Translations under genes and position numbers: made by a program
The notes under the pieces: generated by a model
The model's database searches: none
What the model was told of the DNA's origin: nothing
The model's input: only the letters and a program-made list of their open reading frames with translations
NCBI GenBank assembly: GCA_021813405.1
Contig: JAKAKS010000006.1
Span: 1 to 64,000 of the forward strand
DNA: 64,000 bases
Reading direction: 5' to 3'
Source: Nitrospirota bacterium
GTDB lineage: Bacteria > Nitrospirota > Thermodesulfovibrionia > Thermodesulfovibrionales > JdFR-88
Shown: piece by piece, positions 25,481-33,523 of the stretch
Numbering within the stretch: the first letter of the stretch is position 1
Layout of the letters: each line of letters starts with the position of its first letter

Positions 25481-26226
25481 ATCTCCCCACGCATGCGCCC
25501 TGCCCTGCTGATGATTACCGGTTCCCGCTCAAGATAATCAATAACGGCTTCCACCGGCGCATCCTTTTCAAGAAAGAAGGCCCGCCCGCCTTCCGGGGAT
25601 TTTTTGGGCTTCAGGTTTTCAATCCGCACGTAGCCGTTTTTTCTGCTGGAAACGTACCCGGTGGCATATTCCGGATCGTCGGAAACGCAGAACTCCGCCA
25701 AGATAAACGGACAGCTTGCAACCTTGGCCGCAAGCAGCATCGCCTCAAATGCCCGCCGGTGCGTTATGCCGCATCCGGCCAGCTTTTTTTGAAGCGTTTT
25801 CTGCGCACCCGGCGTAATGCCGAAAACAGATGCGCGGACGCCCCTTTTTTTGGATGTGTCCAGCCGCCTTCCGGTTTCGGCACAAAGGAGGGCTGCCCCG
25901 CGCATGGCCGGCGGACGGATTGCGGCAAGGGCGGCCCTGATGGCGCGGCTGGAAATGCCGGCATCTTTCAAAAAAACTTCGGCGGCGCTCCTGGCGTCCG
26001 CAACTGATGCCGACTTTACAGTGCTTACCGGAAGCGCGCTTATCATCTTTGGCTTCAGCGGAATTGGCTCAATGCTCAGGTAGATGCCGCCCGGGCGGGT
26101 TTTAAGGCGCATGGCCCGTTCAACCATGGCTGAGGCCGCGCCCTGGACATCTTTTGCGCCGAATATGCCCTCGGCCCCCGATAAATGCAGCCCGTCTTTT
26201 TCCGCCCTCATCCGGACCGAATACAT
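25468..26226 (-). CDS. bioW: 6-carboxyhexanoate-CoA ligase (pimeloyl-CoA synthetase)
   Basis: BioW activates pimelate to pimeloyl-CoA with ATP, supplying the first committed intermediate of biotin synthesis. The 252-residue protein has the family N-terminus YSVRMRAEKDGLHLSGAEGI and the later segments MRGAALLCAETGRRLD and DDPEYATGYVSSRKNGYVRI. Length is normal. It is 21 bp from bioB, upstream in the operon. bioF, bioA and bioD are not in the window, so the middle steps must be encoded elsewhere. Confidence 0.93.
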   Translation of the reverse strand: MYSVRMRAEKDGLHLSGAEGIFGAKDVQGAASAMVERAMRLKTRPGGIYLSIEPIPLKPKMISALPVSTVKSASVADARSAAEVFLKDAGISSRAIRAALAAIRPPAMRGAALLCAETGRRLDTSKKRGVRASVFGITPGAQKTLQKKLAGCGITHRRAFEAMLLAAKVASCPFILAEFCVSDDPEYATGYVSSRKNGYVRIENLKPKKSPEGGRAFFLEKDAPVEAVIDYLEREPVIISRAGRMRGEICPL

Positions 26227-26247
26227 TTTATTGCTTTGGCCGGCCCC

Positions 26248-27234
26248 TCATGCTGGCAGGAGACCGAAATCTTTTATCAGCCTGTGGTCCGCTTCCGGTT
26301 GCCTGCCGGATTTGGTCAGGTAATTGCCGGTGAGTATGCCGTCCGCCCCGGCCGCAAATACAAATGAATTGAACTCGCCTAAACATTGCAGCCTGCCGCC
26401 GCATACCCGGATTTCGCGCTGGGGCAGAAGCAGCCTGTAAACGCTTATTATCTTAAGCGCCTCCAGAGGGGGCAGCATGGCGGATTTTGCAAGCCTTGTG
26501 CCCTTCACAGGTATAAGGAAGTTTATTGGAACGGAGTCGGCCTCCAGCCGTTTTATTTCCAATGCCATGTCCACCCTGTCTTCCCAGGTTTCGCCAATGC
26601 CGAAGAGGCCGCCGCAGCAGAGTGACAGCCCCGCCCGTTTTGCCGCCTCCGCCGTCTTTACCTTCTCTTTATATGAGTGAGTGGTGCATACATGGGGAAA
26701 AAACCTTTCCGAGGTTTCCAGGTTGTTATGGTAGCGCTCCAGCCCGGCGTCTTTTAAAAGCCTGAGATCCTCCGCGGACAATATCCCAAGGGTTGCGCAT
26801 GGCAGCATTCCGGTTTTTCTTATTTCGGTGATGGCTTTGGCAATGGAGGCCAGCTCTTTTTTTGACGGCTTTTTCCCGCTTGTAACCACGCAGAAACGCC
26901 TTGCGCCCGCCTCATGGGCCTTCTTTGCATTGAATGCCATTTCTTTTACCGGCATCAGCGGATAGGATTTTATGCCGCTTCTGGCCTTGCCGGACTGGGC
27001 GCAGTAAGCGCAGTCCTCCGGGCATCCGCCCGATTTTGCGTTTACGATGGCGCATATATCCACAAGATTGCCGCGCTGTGCCTGGCGCACGGCATTTGCC
27101 AGAGCAAAAAGCCTGATCAGCGCATGGCCTTCCAGCCTTGCTGCGGCAAGCGCGGCCTCTTTTGATATGCCCTTGCCGGTGAACGCGCCGGGGCAGGCCA
27201 GTTCCTCCGTGGACTTCAGGATGGAGAAGTACAT
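26248..27234 (-). CDS. bioB: Biotin synthase
   Basis: BioB is a radical SAM enzyme that inserts sulfur into dethiobiotin. The 328-residue protein has the cluster motif GGCPEDCAYCAQS (CxxxCxxC), then YHNNLETSERFFPHVCTTHSYKEKV and CCGGLFGIGETWEDRVDMA, with the typical C-terminal INFLIPVKGTRLA. Together with bioW it indicates that the cell starts biotin from free pimelate. It shares a minus-strand unit with the upstream acylphosphatase gene. Confidence 0.96.
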   Translation of the reverse strand: MYFSILKSTEELACPGAFTGKGISKEAALAAARLEGHALIRLFALANAVRQAQRGNLVDICAIVNAKSGGCPEDCAYCAQSGKARSGIKSYPLMPVKEMAFNAKKAHEAGARRFCVVTSGKKPSKKELASIAKAITEIRKTGMLPCATLGILSAEDLRLLKDAGLERYHNNLETSERFFPHVCTTHSYKEKVKTAEAAKRAGLSLCCGGLFGIGETWEDRVDMALEIKRLEADSVPINFLIPVKGTRLAKSAMLPPLEALKIISVYRLLLPQREIRVCGGRLQCLGEFNSFVFAAGADGILTGNYLTKSGRQPEADHRLIKDFGLLPA

Positions 27235-27268
27235 AACGGGTTATTTTGGGGCAATCGCACAGCCGGGG

Positions 27269-27559
27269 TCAATATCTTACCGAAAATCCCCGGAATTCCC
27301 CGCTGTAAGGCTCCCATTTTATGTTCATATCTTCCACGCTGGCATGGGGCGGCCCCTGCCGGCAAATATTCAAGGTTTCTTTTACAAGGGGTTCTGCCCC
27401 CTCGAACACGGCTTCCACGGAGCCGTCCGGCAGGTTTTTTACAAAACCGCTTACATCCAGGGCGGCTGCGGTCTGCTGGGTGAAGGAGCGGAAGAACACG
27501 CCCTGCACCCTGCCCCTGAATATCACGCGCGCCCTGGCCATCTGGTAAGCTTCTTCCAT
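27269..27559 (-). CDS. acyP: Acylphosphatase
   Basis: This small enzyme hydrolyses acyl phosphates. The 96-residue protein has the conserved Arg loop in FRGRVQGVFFRSFTQQTA and the Asn region GFVKNLPDGSVEAVFEG, with a C-terminal FRGFSVRY. An internal ATG (MARARV) would give a 90-residue product with the usual N-terminus. I kept the first ATG because a TATAAT (27567-27572, minus) ends 7 nt upstream and there is no Shine-Dalgarno sequence. It precedes bioB. Confidence 0.92.
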   Translation of the reverse strand: MEEAYQMARARVIFRGRVQGVFFRSFTQQTAAALDVSGFVKNLPDGSVEAVFEGAEPLVKETLNICRQGPPHASVEDMNIKWEPYSGEFRGFSVRY

Positions 27560-27566
27560 ACGACGA

Positions 27567-27572
27567 ATTATA
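27567..27572 (-). promoter_or_regulatory. Predicted -10 element of acylphosphatase/bioB unit
   Basis: On the minus strand a perfect TATAAT ends 7 nt before the ATG at 27559. The -35 is weak. It would drive acyP, bioB, bioW and the lipid kinase, with a leaderless first gene. Confidence 0.45.
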
Positions 27573-27717
27573 GCAAAAAAGCTATTGCAAACTTTACTTT
27601 TCTTTGAGACAATCTGGCATTAGGATCCTTCGACAAAAACCTGCTGTTTTTTATTTGAAATGCCGCTTATGATAAAGATGACGGGAGTACGCGGCATCAA
27701 ATCCCGGAGGTGTAAAA

Positions 27718-28050
27718 ATGAAATTTTCAGCCATCCAATGGAGATATTCCGTAAAAGCCGTCCTTCTGGCAATGTTTTTCCTGACCGCCGCCCAGATAGG
27801 GTTCAACATCGGCTATGCGTCAGGCGCGGTGCATGCGCATGACAAGGCATTGAAAGAGTCCAGGCTGTTTTATCAGAACTTTATAGGCAAGCTTAAATCC
27901 GGCAAGGCCTTCAAACTATGGTCGCTGAAAATGGTGCCGGTAAACAAACGGCAGGTAAATATCTGCCAGGACAACAAAAAGTGGCTGGGGGCCGGGAGCG
28001 CCGAGGACTATAATCTGAGATACGCCACGGACCGGCAAGCCGGTTCCTGA
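27718..28050 (+). CDS. Small membrane-anchored or exported protein of unknown function
   Basis: I do not recognise this 110-residue protein. Residues about 12-38 form a hydrophobic segment (AVLLAMFFLTAAQIGFNIGY) that could be a signal anchor or signal peptide, followed by a basic soluble domain with one Cys (QVNICQDNKKWLGAGSAEDYN). CCGGAGGTG lies 7 nt before the ATG. It ends just before the tandem repeats and promoter of the cobalamin operon and is probably monocistronic. Confidence 0.65.
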   Translation: MKFSAIQWRYSVKAVLLAMFFLTAAQIGFNIGYASGAVHAHDKALKESRLFYQNFIGKLKSGKAFKLWSLKMVPVNKRQVNICQDNKKWLGAGSAEDYNLRYATDRQAGS

Positions 28051-28056
28051 GATTCA

Positions 28057-28090
28057 ACCGGGCCGATGCCGACACCGGGCCGATGCCGAT
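28057..28090. repeat. Tandem 17-bp direct repeat
   Basis: ACCGGGCCGATGCCGA(C/T) occurs twice in tandem (28057-28073 and 28074-28090), and the second copy abuts the -35 hexamer of the cobalamin operon promoter. It could be a regulator binding site or a recent duplication. Confidence 0.6.
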
Positions 28091-28120
28091 TTGACATTTG
28101 CGGCCCCAACTGATTAAATT
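28091..28120 (+). promoter_or_regulatory. Predicted promoter of cobalamin operon
   Basis: A consensus TTGACA (28091-28096) and TAAATT (28115-28120) are separated by 18 nt. The expected transcription start (about 28127) is just before the riboswitch aptamer. Confidence 0.6.
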
Positions 28121-28121
28121 A

Positions 28122-28312
28122 TGCCCGAAGCCGCAGGCGCCTTTGTCCAGACTACGGACAAGGCGAAAAGGGAATCCCGTGAAATTCGGGAGCGGTCCCG
28201 CCGCTGTAACCGGGGACAAAAACCTTCGGTAAAGCCACTGTGCCTTATTAAGGGCATGGGAAGGCGAAGGTGAGGATGAACCGGGAGCCAGAAGACCTGC
28301 CTGCAGGCGCGT
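28122..28312 (+). promoter_or_regulatory. Cobalamin (AdoCbl) riboswitch aptamer
   Basis: The conserved boxes are visible in order: a P2-type hairpin (CGCCTTTGTCC/GGACAAGGCG), AAAAGGGAA, GAGCGGTCCCGCCGCTGTAA-type core, GCCACTG, GGGAAGGC, GATGA and the B12 box AGCCAGAAGACCTGCC (28286-28301). The aptamer binds a cobalamin and controls the downstream cbi operon. The intrinsic terminator at 28386-28427 is the likely expression platform, so vitamin sufficiency should stop transcription before cbiA. Confidence 0.93.
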
Positions 28313-28385
28313 AAAAACTTCTCTCGGAAGAAGGAAGGACGGGGATGGTAAACCCGTCCGGCAAGGGATGAAGCAAACTGGGTGC

Positions 28386-28427
28386 AATCCCGATGGTCCA
28401 AACGGCCATCGGGATTTTTTGTTTTTT
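28386..28427 (+). terminator. Riboswitch-controlled intrinsic terminator
   Basis: AATCCCGATGG and CCATCGGGATT form a perfect 11-bp stem followed by TTTTTGTTTTTT. It lies between the cobalamin aptamer and cbiA and is the probable expression platform. Confidence 0.85.
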
Positions 28428-28448
28428 AACGGCAAAACTAAAAAGGGA

Positions 28449-28467
28449 TTCCGGACAAGCCGGAATA
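28449..28467. repeat. Short palindrome ATTCCGG-ACAAG-CCGGAAT
   Basis: A perfect 7-bp inverted repeat with a 5-nt loop lies between the riboswitch terminator and the cbiA ribosome-binding site. A related, interrupted copy is at 339-397 and a diverged one at 41901-41917. Confidence 0.5.
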
Positions 28468-28489
28468 CAGAAGCAAAACCGGAGGTTTT

Positions 28490-29806
28490 TTGCTGGTTTT
28501 AGCAGGCGTAAAGAGCGGATGCGGCAAGAGCACGGCCACCATTGGCATTATGGGGGCACTTGGAAAGCTGGAGCTTTCGGTGCAGCCCTTCAAGGCGGGG
28601 CCGGATTTCATAGATGCGGGCCTGCACGGGCTGGTATGCAAAAGGCCCTCACGGAATCTGGACATCTGGATGTGCGGGGAAAATTACGTGCTGGATTGCG
28701 CAACAAGGCATTCAAACGGTGCGGACGCGGCGGTAACCGAAGGCGTTATGGGCCTTTTTGACGGCGGGGACAGGAGCACGGACGCGCTTGCGGCTTTTCT
28801 GGGCGCAAATGTGGTTCTGGTTGTGGACGCCTACGGAATGGCCGAAAGCGCCGCGGCCCTTGTGCGCGGCTTTAACGCGCACGGGCACGGGCTTAAAGGG
28901 GTGATATTCAACAGGGTATCTTCCGCAGGGCATCTTGAAAGGCTCTCAAAATCCTGCCCCGTGCCGGTGCTGGGTTACCTGCCATCAGGGGAGGCTTTTG
29001 GCATCCCCTCAAGGCATCTGGGGCTGAAGACCGCTGAAGAAATGCCCCTTGCGCCGCCATCCCTTGAAAAACTGATCAATACCGTTATGGCCAACTTCAA
29101 CATGGAAGAGCTTGCGCGTCTGGCAAGGCCGGTCTTTAGAGCGGAAGATGCAGAAAAACCGTTTGAACCCGGGAAAGCTTCCCAAAAGGCAAAGCTGGCG
29201 GTAGCCTGGGATGCGGCCTTCTCGTTTTATTACAGGGACAATCTGGACATGTTTGAGCAGGCCGGCGCGCAATTGTGCTTCTTCAGCCCATTAAAAAATG
29301 AAACCCCGGAGGCCGGCGCCGGGGCGGTTTATATCGGGGGCGGGTACCCGGAGCTTTACGCAAAACAGCTCTCCGCAAATTTTTCCACCCGCAATTTTAT
29401 CAAAAACTGGGCCGAAGACGGCCGCCCTATTTATGCCGAATGCGGCGGGCTTATGTACCTTGGCCAAACCATTGAGGCAGACGGCGCGGATTATGCGATG
29501 TGCGGCGTGCTGCCAATTTCCTCAAGCCTTGGGAAAAGGCCCGTGCTTGGCTACAGGCAATGCAGTTTTAAGGAGCCATGCCTGCTTGGCGCGCCGGGCC
29601 AGGCGATAAGAGGGCATGAGTTCCATTACAGCAGGATTGGTAACATCTGGGACAAAAAAGGCGTTTCATTTAATGTGATGGGGGGAAATGAAGGGGCGGA
29701 GATTTCGTCCGCACTGTATAAAAACACGCTGGCCACTTATACGCACGTTCACTTCGGGTCCAATCCGGAGGCCGCCCGGAATTTAGTCCAAAGCGCAGGA
29801 GGATAG
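28490..29806 (+). CDS. cbiA: Cobyrinate a,c-diamide synthase
   Basis: CbiA amidates the a and c side chains of (cobalt-)cobyrinate using glutamine and ATP. The 438-residue protein has an N-terminal P-loop (GVKSGCGKSTATIGIMGAL), a dethiobiotin-synthetase-like domain and a C-terminal class I amidotransferase domain with YAECGGLMYLG (nucleophile Cys) and the closing HVHFGSNPEA. The start is TTG, 5 nt after GGAGG. It is the first gene after the riboswitch terminator. Confidence 0.96.
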   Translation: MLVLAGVKSGCGKSTATIGIMGALGKLELSVQPFKAGPDFIDAGLHGLVCKRPSRNLDIWMCGENYVLDCATRHSNGADAAVTEGVMGLFDGGDRSTDALAAFLGANVVLVVDAYGMAESAAALVRGFNAHGHGLKGVIFNRVSSAGHLERLSKSCPVPVLGYLPSGEAFGIPSRHLGLKTAEEMPLAPPSLEKLINTVMANFNMEELARLARPVFRAEDAEKPFEPGKASQKAKLAVAWDAAFSFYYRDNLDMFEQAGAQLCFFSPLKNETPEAGAGAVYIGGGYPELYAKQLSANFSTRNFIKNWAEDGRPIYAECGGLMYLGQTIEADGADYAMCGVLPISSSLGKRPVLGYRQCSFKEPCLLGAPGQAIRGHEFHYSRIGNIWDKKGVSFNVMGGNEGAEISSALYKNTLATYTHVHFGSNPEAARNLVQSAGG

Positions 29807-30784
29807 ATGGAAAAGATAATACTTGTGGGGCATGGCAGCCCGCGCAAAGAGGCCAACAGGATGGAGATGGTGGGCAAGCTCCTCCACGCCTCCATGCACC
29901 CGGGCTGCGCCGGAAACTGCGTGCGGGTGTGCTATCTTCAGTTTGAAAAACCGGGGCTTGAAGAGACCCTGGCTGAAGCGGCCGGAAGCGGCGCGGAAAA
30001 AATCATTGTGCACCCTTTCTTTTTAAACGACGGCATGCATGTGACAAAAGACATACCGGAGGCCATCGCGGGCGTAAAATCATCAAGCCCCGCAACGGAG
30101 TTCATCCTTTCGGAACCGCTTGGCGTCTCTGCCGAACTGGTTGATGTGGCAAGGGAAAGGATAATGGAGGCATGCGGGCTTGTGCCGCCGCAGGAGATAG
30201 AAAACAGGAGCTTTGAAAAGATAAACCGCATCTTCAAAAATGGCATGTCCGGCGTCCCGGATAATGTAAAACCCATAGTGCGCAGGGTTGTCCACGCCAC
30301 GGCCGACCCCGAATACATAAGCGGGCTTATCTTCCACCCGGATGCCATAAATGCCGGAATAGAGGCGGTACGGGCGGGGATGGACGTGGTTACGGATGTG
30401 GAGATGGCCGCAGCCGGGATAAACGAAAAGGCTTTAAAAAAGTTCGGCGGCAGGGTAGTCTGCTCCATAAGGGGAATAAAAAGCGAAAAAGGCAAAACCA
30501 GGGCGGAAGCCGGTATGGAACAGGTCATCGGCGGCAATACCGGCATCGTCGCCATAGGCAACGCCCCCACCGCGCTTCTGGCCTGCATAAAAAAGATGAG
30601 GGCGAATGCAGCCGTCCCCAGGCTTGTAGTGGGCGTGCCAGTCGGTTTTGTAAGGGCGGTGGAAGCCAAGGCGCTTCTGGCCGCGCAGAAATTCCCGCAT
30701 ATAACAAACGCCGGGCGCAAGGGCGGAAGCCCCGCGGCGGCCGCAATAGTAAACGCGATAATAAAACTGGCGGAGGGAAAATGA
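29807..30784 (+). CDS. CbiX-CbiC fusion: cobaltochelatase plus cobalt-precorrin-8 methylmutase
   Basis: Residues about 1-120 form a short CbiX-type sirohydrochlorin cobaltochelatase (ILVGHGSPRKEANRMEMV, HPFFLNDGMHVTKDIP). Residues about 135-325 form CbiC (MSGVPDNVKPIVRRVVHATADPEY, IGNAPTALLACI, VGVPVGFVRAVEAK), which moves a methyl group to give cobyrinate. The two domains act at the start and end of corrin-ring building. The ATG follows AGGAGG and the cbiA TAG directly; the end overlaps cbiM as ATGA. Confidence 0.93.
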   Translation: MEKIILVGHGSPRKEANRMEMVGKLLHASMHPGCAGNCVRVCYLQFEKPGLEETLAEAAGSGAEKIIVHPFFLNDGMHVTKDIPEAIAGVKSSSPATEFILSEPLGVSAELVDVARERIMEACGLVPPQEIENRSFEKINRIFKNGMSGVPDNVKPIVRRVVHATADPEYISGLIFHPDAINAGIEAVRAGMDVVTDVEMAAAGINEKALKKFGGRVVCSIRGIKSEKGKTRAEAGMEQVIGGNTGIVAIGNAPTALLACIKKMRANAAVPRLVVGVPVGFVRAVEAKALLAAQKFPHITNAGRKGGSPAAAAIVNAIIKLAEGK

Positions 30785-31548
30785 AACACAAATCCGGGGC
30801 CGTCTTGCTGTTGGCCATGGCCCTGCTGATTCCCGCAAACGCCTATGCCATGCACATTGAAGACGGCATCCTGCCGCCAAGCGCATGGATTTTGTGGTAT
30901 GGCGTAACGATACTCTTTATTATTCCCGGGATAAGGGAAATCAAAAGAAGGGTGCAGGAAAACCTGTCTTACAAGCCGTTTCTGGCCATGATCGGGGTTG
31001 CGGTATTCGTGATCTCGTCCATGCACCTGCCGGTGCCTGTGACCGGCTCCTGCTCGCACCCGTGCGGAACGCCGCTTGCGGCCATTGTTGTGGGCCCATT
31101 CGCAACAGCGGTAATATCCGCCATAGTGCTGTTTTTTCAGGCTTTGTTTCTTGGGCACGGGGGGATTACCACCATCGGGGCCAACGATTTCTCGATGGGC
31201 ATAGCAGGTGGCATTTCCGGATACCTTTGCTGGAAAATCCTCACCCGGTTTAATGCGCCTTTATGGCTTGCGGGCGGCATTGCGGGTTTTACCGGCGATG
31301 TGACGACATATCTTACATCCGCTTTCGAACTTGCCTTGAACCTGCACGGCCATATATCGCTGTTAAGGCAGTGGATGATCTTCTTCGCTGGTTATGGCCC
31401 CACGCAATTGCCTTTGGCCGTTGCGGAGGCCATTTTTACAGCCGCCGTATTGCAGGTGATGTATAACCGCCGCCCGGACCTGTTGCCCGGCATAACAGGC
31501 AGGAGAGGGATTTTTAGCAAAAACGCGAATGCGGAGGCGCGGGGATAA
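30781..31548 (+). CDS. cbiM: Cobalt ECF-type transporter component CbiM
   Basis: CbiM is the substrate-specific membrane component for cobalt uptake. The 255-residue protein has an N-terminal leader ending NAYA, then the metal-binding MHIEDGILPPSAWILWYG (the His behind the start is a cobalt ligand), and several membrane helices including MHLPVPVTGSCSHPCGTPL. Its start overlaps the cbiC end. Cobalt import is thus co-regulated by the riboswitch with ring synthesis. Confidence 0.95.
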   Translation: MKHKSGAVLLLAMALLIPANAYAMHIEDGILPPSAWILWYGVTILFIIPGIREIKRRVQENLSYKPFLAMIGVAVFVISSMHLPVPVTGSCSHPCGTPLAAIVVGPFATAVISAIVLFFQALFLGHGGITTIGANDFSMGIAGGISGYLCWKILTRFNAPLWLAGGIAGFTGDVTTYLTSAFELALNLHGHISLLRQWMIFFAGYGPTQLPLAVAEAIFTAAVLQVMYNRRPDLLPGITGRRGIFSKNANAEARG

Positions 31549-31553
31549 AACAG

Positions 31554-31874
31554 ATGGAACCGGACAAGAATGGCGTTGCGGAAAGCACCGCCTGGTTTGA
31601 CCCCTTCACCCGCTGGATGCTGATAATAATGTTGGCCGTCCTGGCAATGATTTTCATTGCGGCAAAATACATGGACCTGCACGGCATGCCGGCGGGCGGC
31701 ACGGACGATGCCGTAAACGCCATGGCTTCGCACGCAGCGCACGCATCGGCCCATCCTTTTGTAAACCTGCCGGGAGACGCGCAGGTTGGGGCCTTCTCGA
31801 TCGCCAATTTTTTTGCCGGGCTGATAGTGGGGCATAACTGGCAGAAGCTCTTCGGCAGAAAAAAAGAAAACTGA
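31554..31874 (+). CDS. Small two-helix membrane protein in the CbiN position
   Basis: The 106-residue protein has one strong membrane helix (WMLIIMLAVLAMIFIAAKYM) and a second weaker one near the C-terminus (AFSIANFFAGLIVGHNW), separated by a His-rich loop (HGMP..ASHAAHASAHPF). CbiN proteins are small two-helix partners of CbiM, and this gene sits exactly where cbiN is expected, but I do not see the typical CbiN sequence. The His-rich loop could bind cobalt. Functional CbiN analogue is inference. Confidence 0.7.
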   Translation: MEPDKNGVAESTAWFDPFTRWMLIIMLAVLAMIFIAAKYMDLHGMPAGGTDDAVNAMASHAAHASAHPFVNLPGDAQVGAFSIANFFAGLIVGHNWQKLFGRKKEN

Positions 31875-31875
31875 T

Positions 31876-32670
31876 ATGCAAATTACCACATATAACCAGT
31901 GCGCGGAGAAAACTTATTTCCACCGGATGGACGGGCGGATAAAGACAGGCATCCTGCTGAGCGCCATCGTCATCTCCAGCCTTCTGACCAGGCTACCCCT
32001 GGAAGCCGCGGCCTTTCTCACCGCCATGGCGCTTATGTTCACTTTGCGCCTGCCGCTTAAAAAAGTGCTGCTGCGCATGTCCGTCCCGTTCGGTGTGGCA
32101 TGGCTGGTCCTTCTTAGCCTGATATTCACAACCGGCCATATGGCAATTGGCGCGATCACCGTATGGCATATCCACCTGCCTGTTTACCGGGAAGGGCTTG
32201 CGCTTGGCTTTCTGATAATGCTGCGGATACTCACGGCGGTATCTTTTGCCATGCTGCTTTCCTTTTCAACCCCGATGTCTGAAATACTGGCAACGCTTCG
32301 CCTTTTTAAAATGCCCGCAGTGGTCCTGGACCTGGCGGAAATGATTTACAGGTATGTTTTCTCGCTGGGCGAAATTGCCCTGACAATGCGCAAGGCCCAG
32401 CGCGCGCGGGGAGGCGAAGGGCTTCCCTGGCACAGGCAGGCGAAGGACACGGGAATAATCGCAGGAAACATTATGATAAAGGCGTTCGACCGCGGCGTAA
32501 GGGTTTACAAGGCCATGCTTGCACGCGGATACGATGAAAACGCCAAAACCCCGCCCTACTATACCGCTCCCATTCCGGCAAAGGACAAATTGGCCGGGCT
32601 CCTGGCGGGCGCGGCCCTGTTATCCCTGCTGGTATGCAATTTTACAGCCGGCTGGAAAGGATTTTTCTAA
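31876..32670 (+). CDS. cbiQ: Cobalt ECF transporter T component CbiQ
   Basis: CbiQ is the transmembrane coupling (T) component that links CbiM to the ATPase. The 264-residue protein has multiple hydrophobic segments and the coupling-helix motifs around QRARGGE and KAMLARGYD, the Ala-Arg-Gly signatures of EcfT proteins. It begins 2 nt after the small CbiN-position gene and is followed at once by cbiO. Confidence 0.94.
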   Translation: MQITTYNQCAEKTYFHRMDGRIKTGILLSAIVISSLLTRLPLEAAAFLTAMALMFTLRLPLKKVLLRMSVPFGVAWLVLLSLIFTTGHMAIGAITVWHIHLPVYREGLALGFLIMLRILTAVSFAMLLSFSTPMSEILATLRLFKMPAVVLDLAEMIYRYVFSLGEIALTMRKAQRARGGEGLPWHRQAKDTGIIAGNIMIKAFDRGVRVYKAMLARGYDENAKTPPYYTAPIPAKDKLAGLLAGAALLSLLVCNFTAGWKGFF

Positions 32671-32674
32671 ACAC

Positions 32675-33523
32675 GTGGACCTGATAACGCTGCAGTCCGT
32701 AAGTTTTACATACCCGGATGGCACGCGCGCGCTTACAAATGTAGATATATTCATCAGGGCCGGCGAAAGAGTGGCCGTACTCGGGGCCAACGGCGCCGGC
32801 AAATCCACCCTCTTTCAGTTGTTTAACGGGCTTTTACAGCCGGCGCACGGGACAGTCAGGGTGAAAGGCAGGGCAGTTGAAAAAGCGCACCTGAAGGAAG
32901 TGCGCCGCATGATCGGCATGGTATTCCAGGACCCCGACGATCAGCTTTTTTCAAGCACGGTGCGCCAGGAGATTGCCTATGGCCTTATCAACCTGGGGCT
33001 GAAGGGCGAGCATATTGAACAGGCAACCGCCTGGGCGCTGAAGGTAACAGGGCTGGAGGGCTACGAAAACAAAAGCCCTTTCAATTTAAGCGGGGGCGAG
33101 AAAAAACGAGTGGCGCTGGCCAGTGTGCTTGCCATGCAGCCCGAGATGCTGGTGCTGGACGAACCGGCCTCCTCGCTGGACCCTCTTGGCGCGGCCCGTA
33201 TAATAGACCTGTTAAACAGCATTAACAGTGAACTTGGCATTACCATTGTTTTTGCCACCCATGACGTTGATGCCGTACCGCTTCTGGCGGACCGCGTTTA
33301 CGTGATAGACAAGGGCGAAATAAAATTGTCCGGTCCAACGGCTGAGGTGTTCGCCCAAAAGGACCTCCTGCGCGCCCATAACCTGAGGCTGCCACGCGTG
33401 GCGCATCTGGCGGAATTACTGGAGCGGGAAGGCGCTTGCCGGTTTCCATCACCGCCCCTTACCATAGGCCAGGCCAAAAGGGCGCTTATGGAGCAAATGG
33501 CCAGAAAGGGAGCGGAAAAGTGA
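32675..33523 (+). CDS. cbiO: Cobalt ECF transporter ATPase CbiO
   Basis: The ABC ATPase powers cobalt import. Walker A is GANGAGKST, the signature is NLSGGEKKRVALA and Walker B is MLVLDEPASSLDP, with the switch His in FATHDVD. The ORF track starts at 32519, inside cbiQ, but the family N-terminus (LITLQSVSFTYPDGTRAL) indicates the GTG at 32675, 4 nt after the cbiQ stop; that gives 282 residues. The end overlaps cbiD as GTGA. Confidence 0.95.
   Translation: MDLITLQSVSFTYPDGTRALTNVDIFIRAGERVAVLGANGAGKSTLFQLFNGLLQPAHGTVRVKGRAVEKAHLKEVRRMIGMVFQDPDDQLFSSTVRQEIAYGLINLGLKGEHIEQATAWALKVTGLEGYENKSPFNLSGGEKKRVALASVLAMQPEMLVLDEPASSLDPLGAARIIDLLNSINSELGITIVFATHDVDAVPLLADRVYVIDKGEIKLSGPTAEVFAQKDLLRAHNLRLPRVAHLAELLEREGACRFPSPPLTIGQAKRALMEQMARKGAEK

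Noticed and set aside
29938-31158. 406-codon minus-strand ORF
   Set aside because: It is antisense to cbiX-cbiC and cbiM and lacks any recognisable motif.
32519-32674. N-terminal extension of cbiO in the ORF track
   Set aside because: The extension lies inside cbiQ; the family N-terminus fits GTG 32675.
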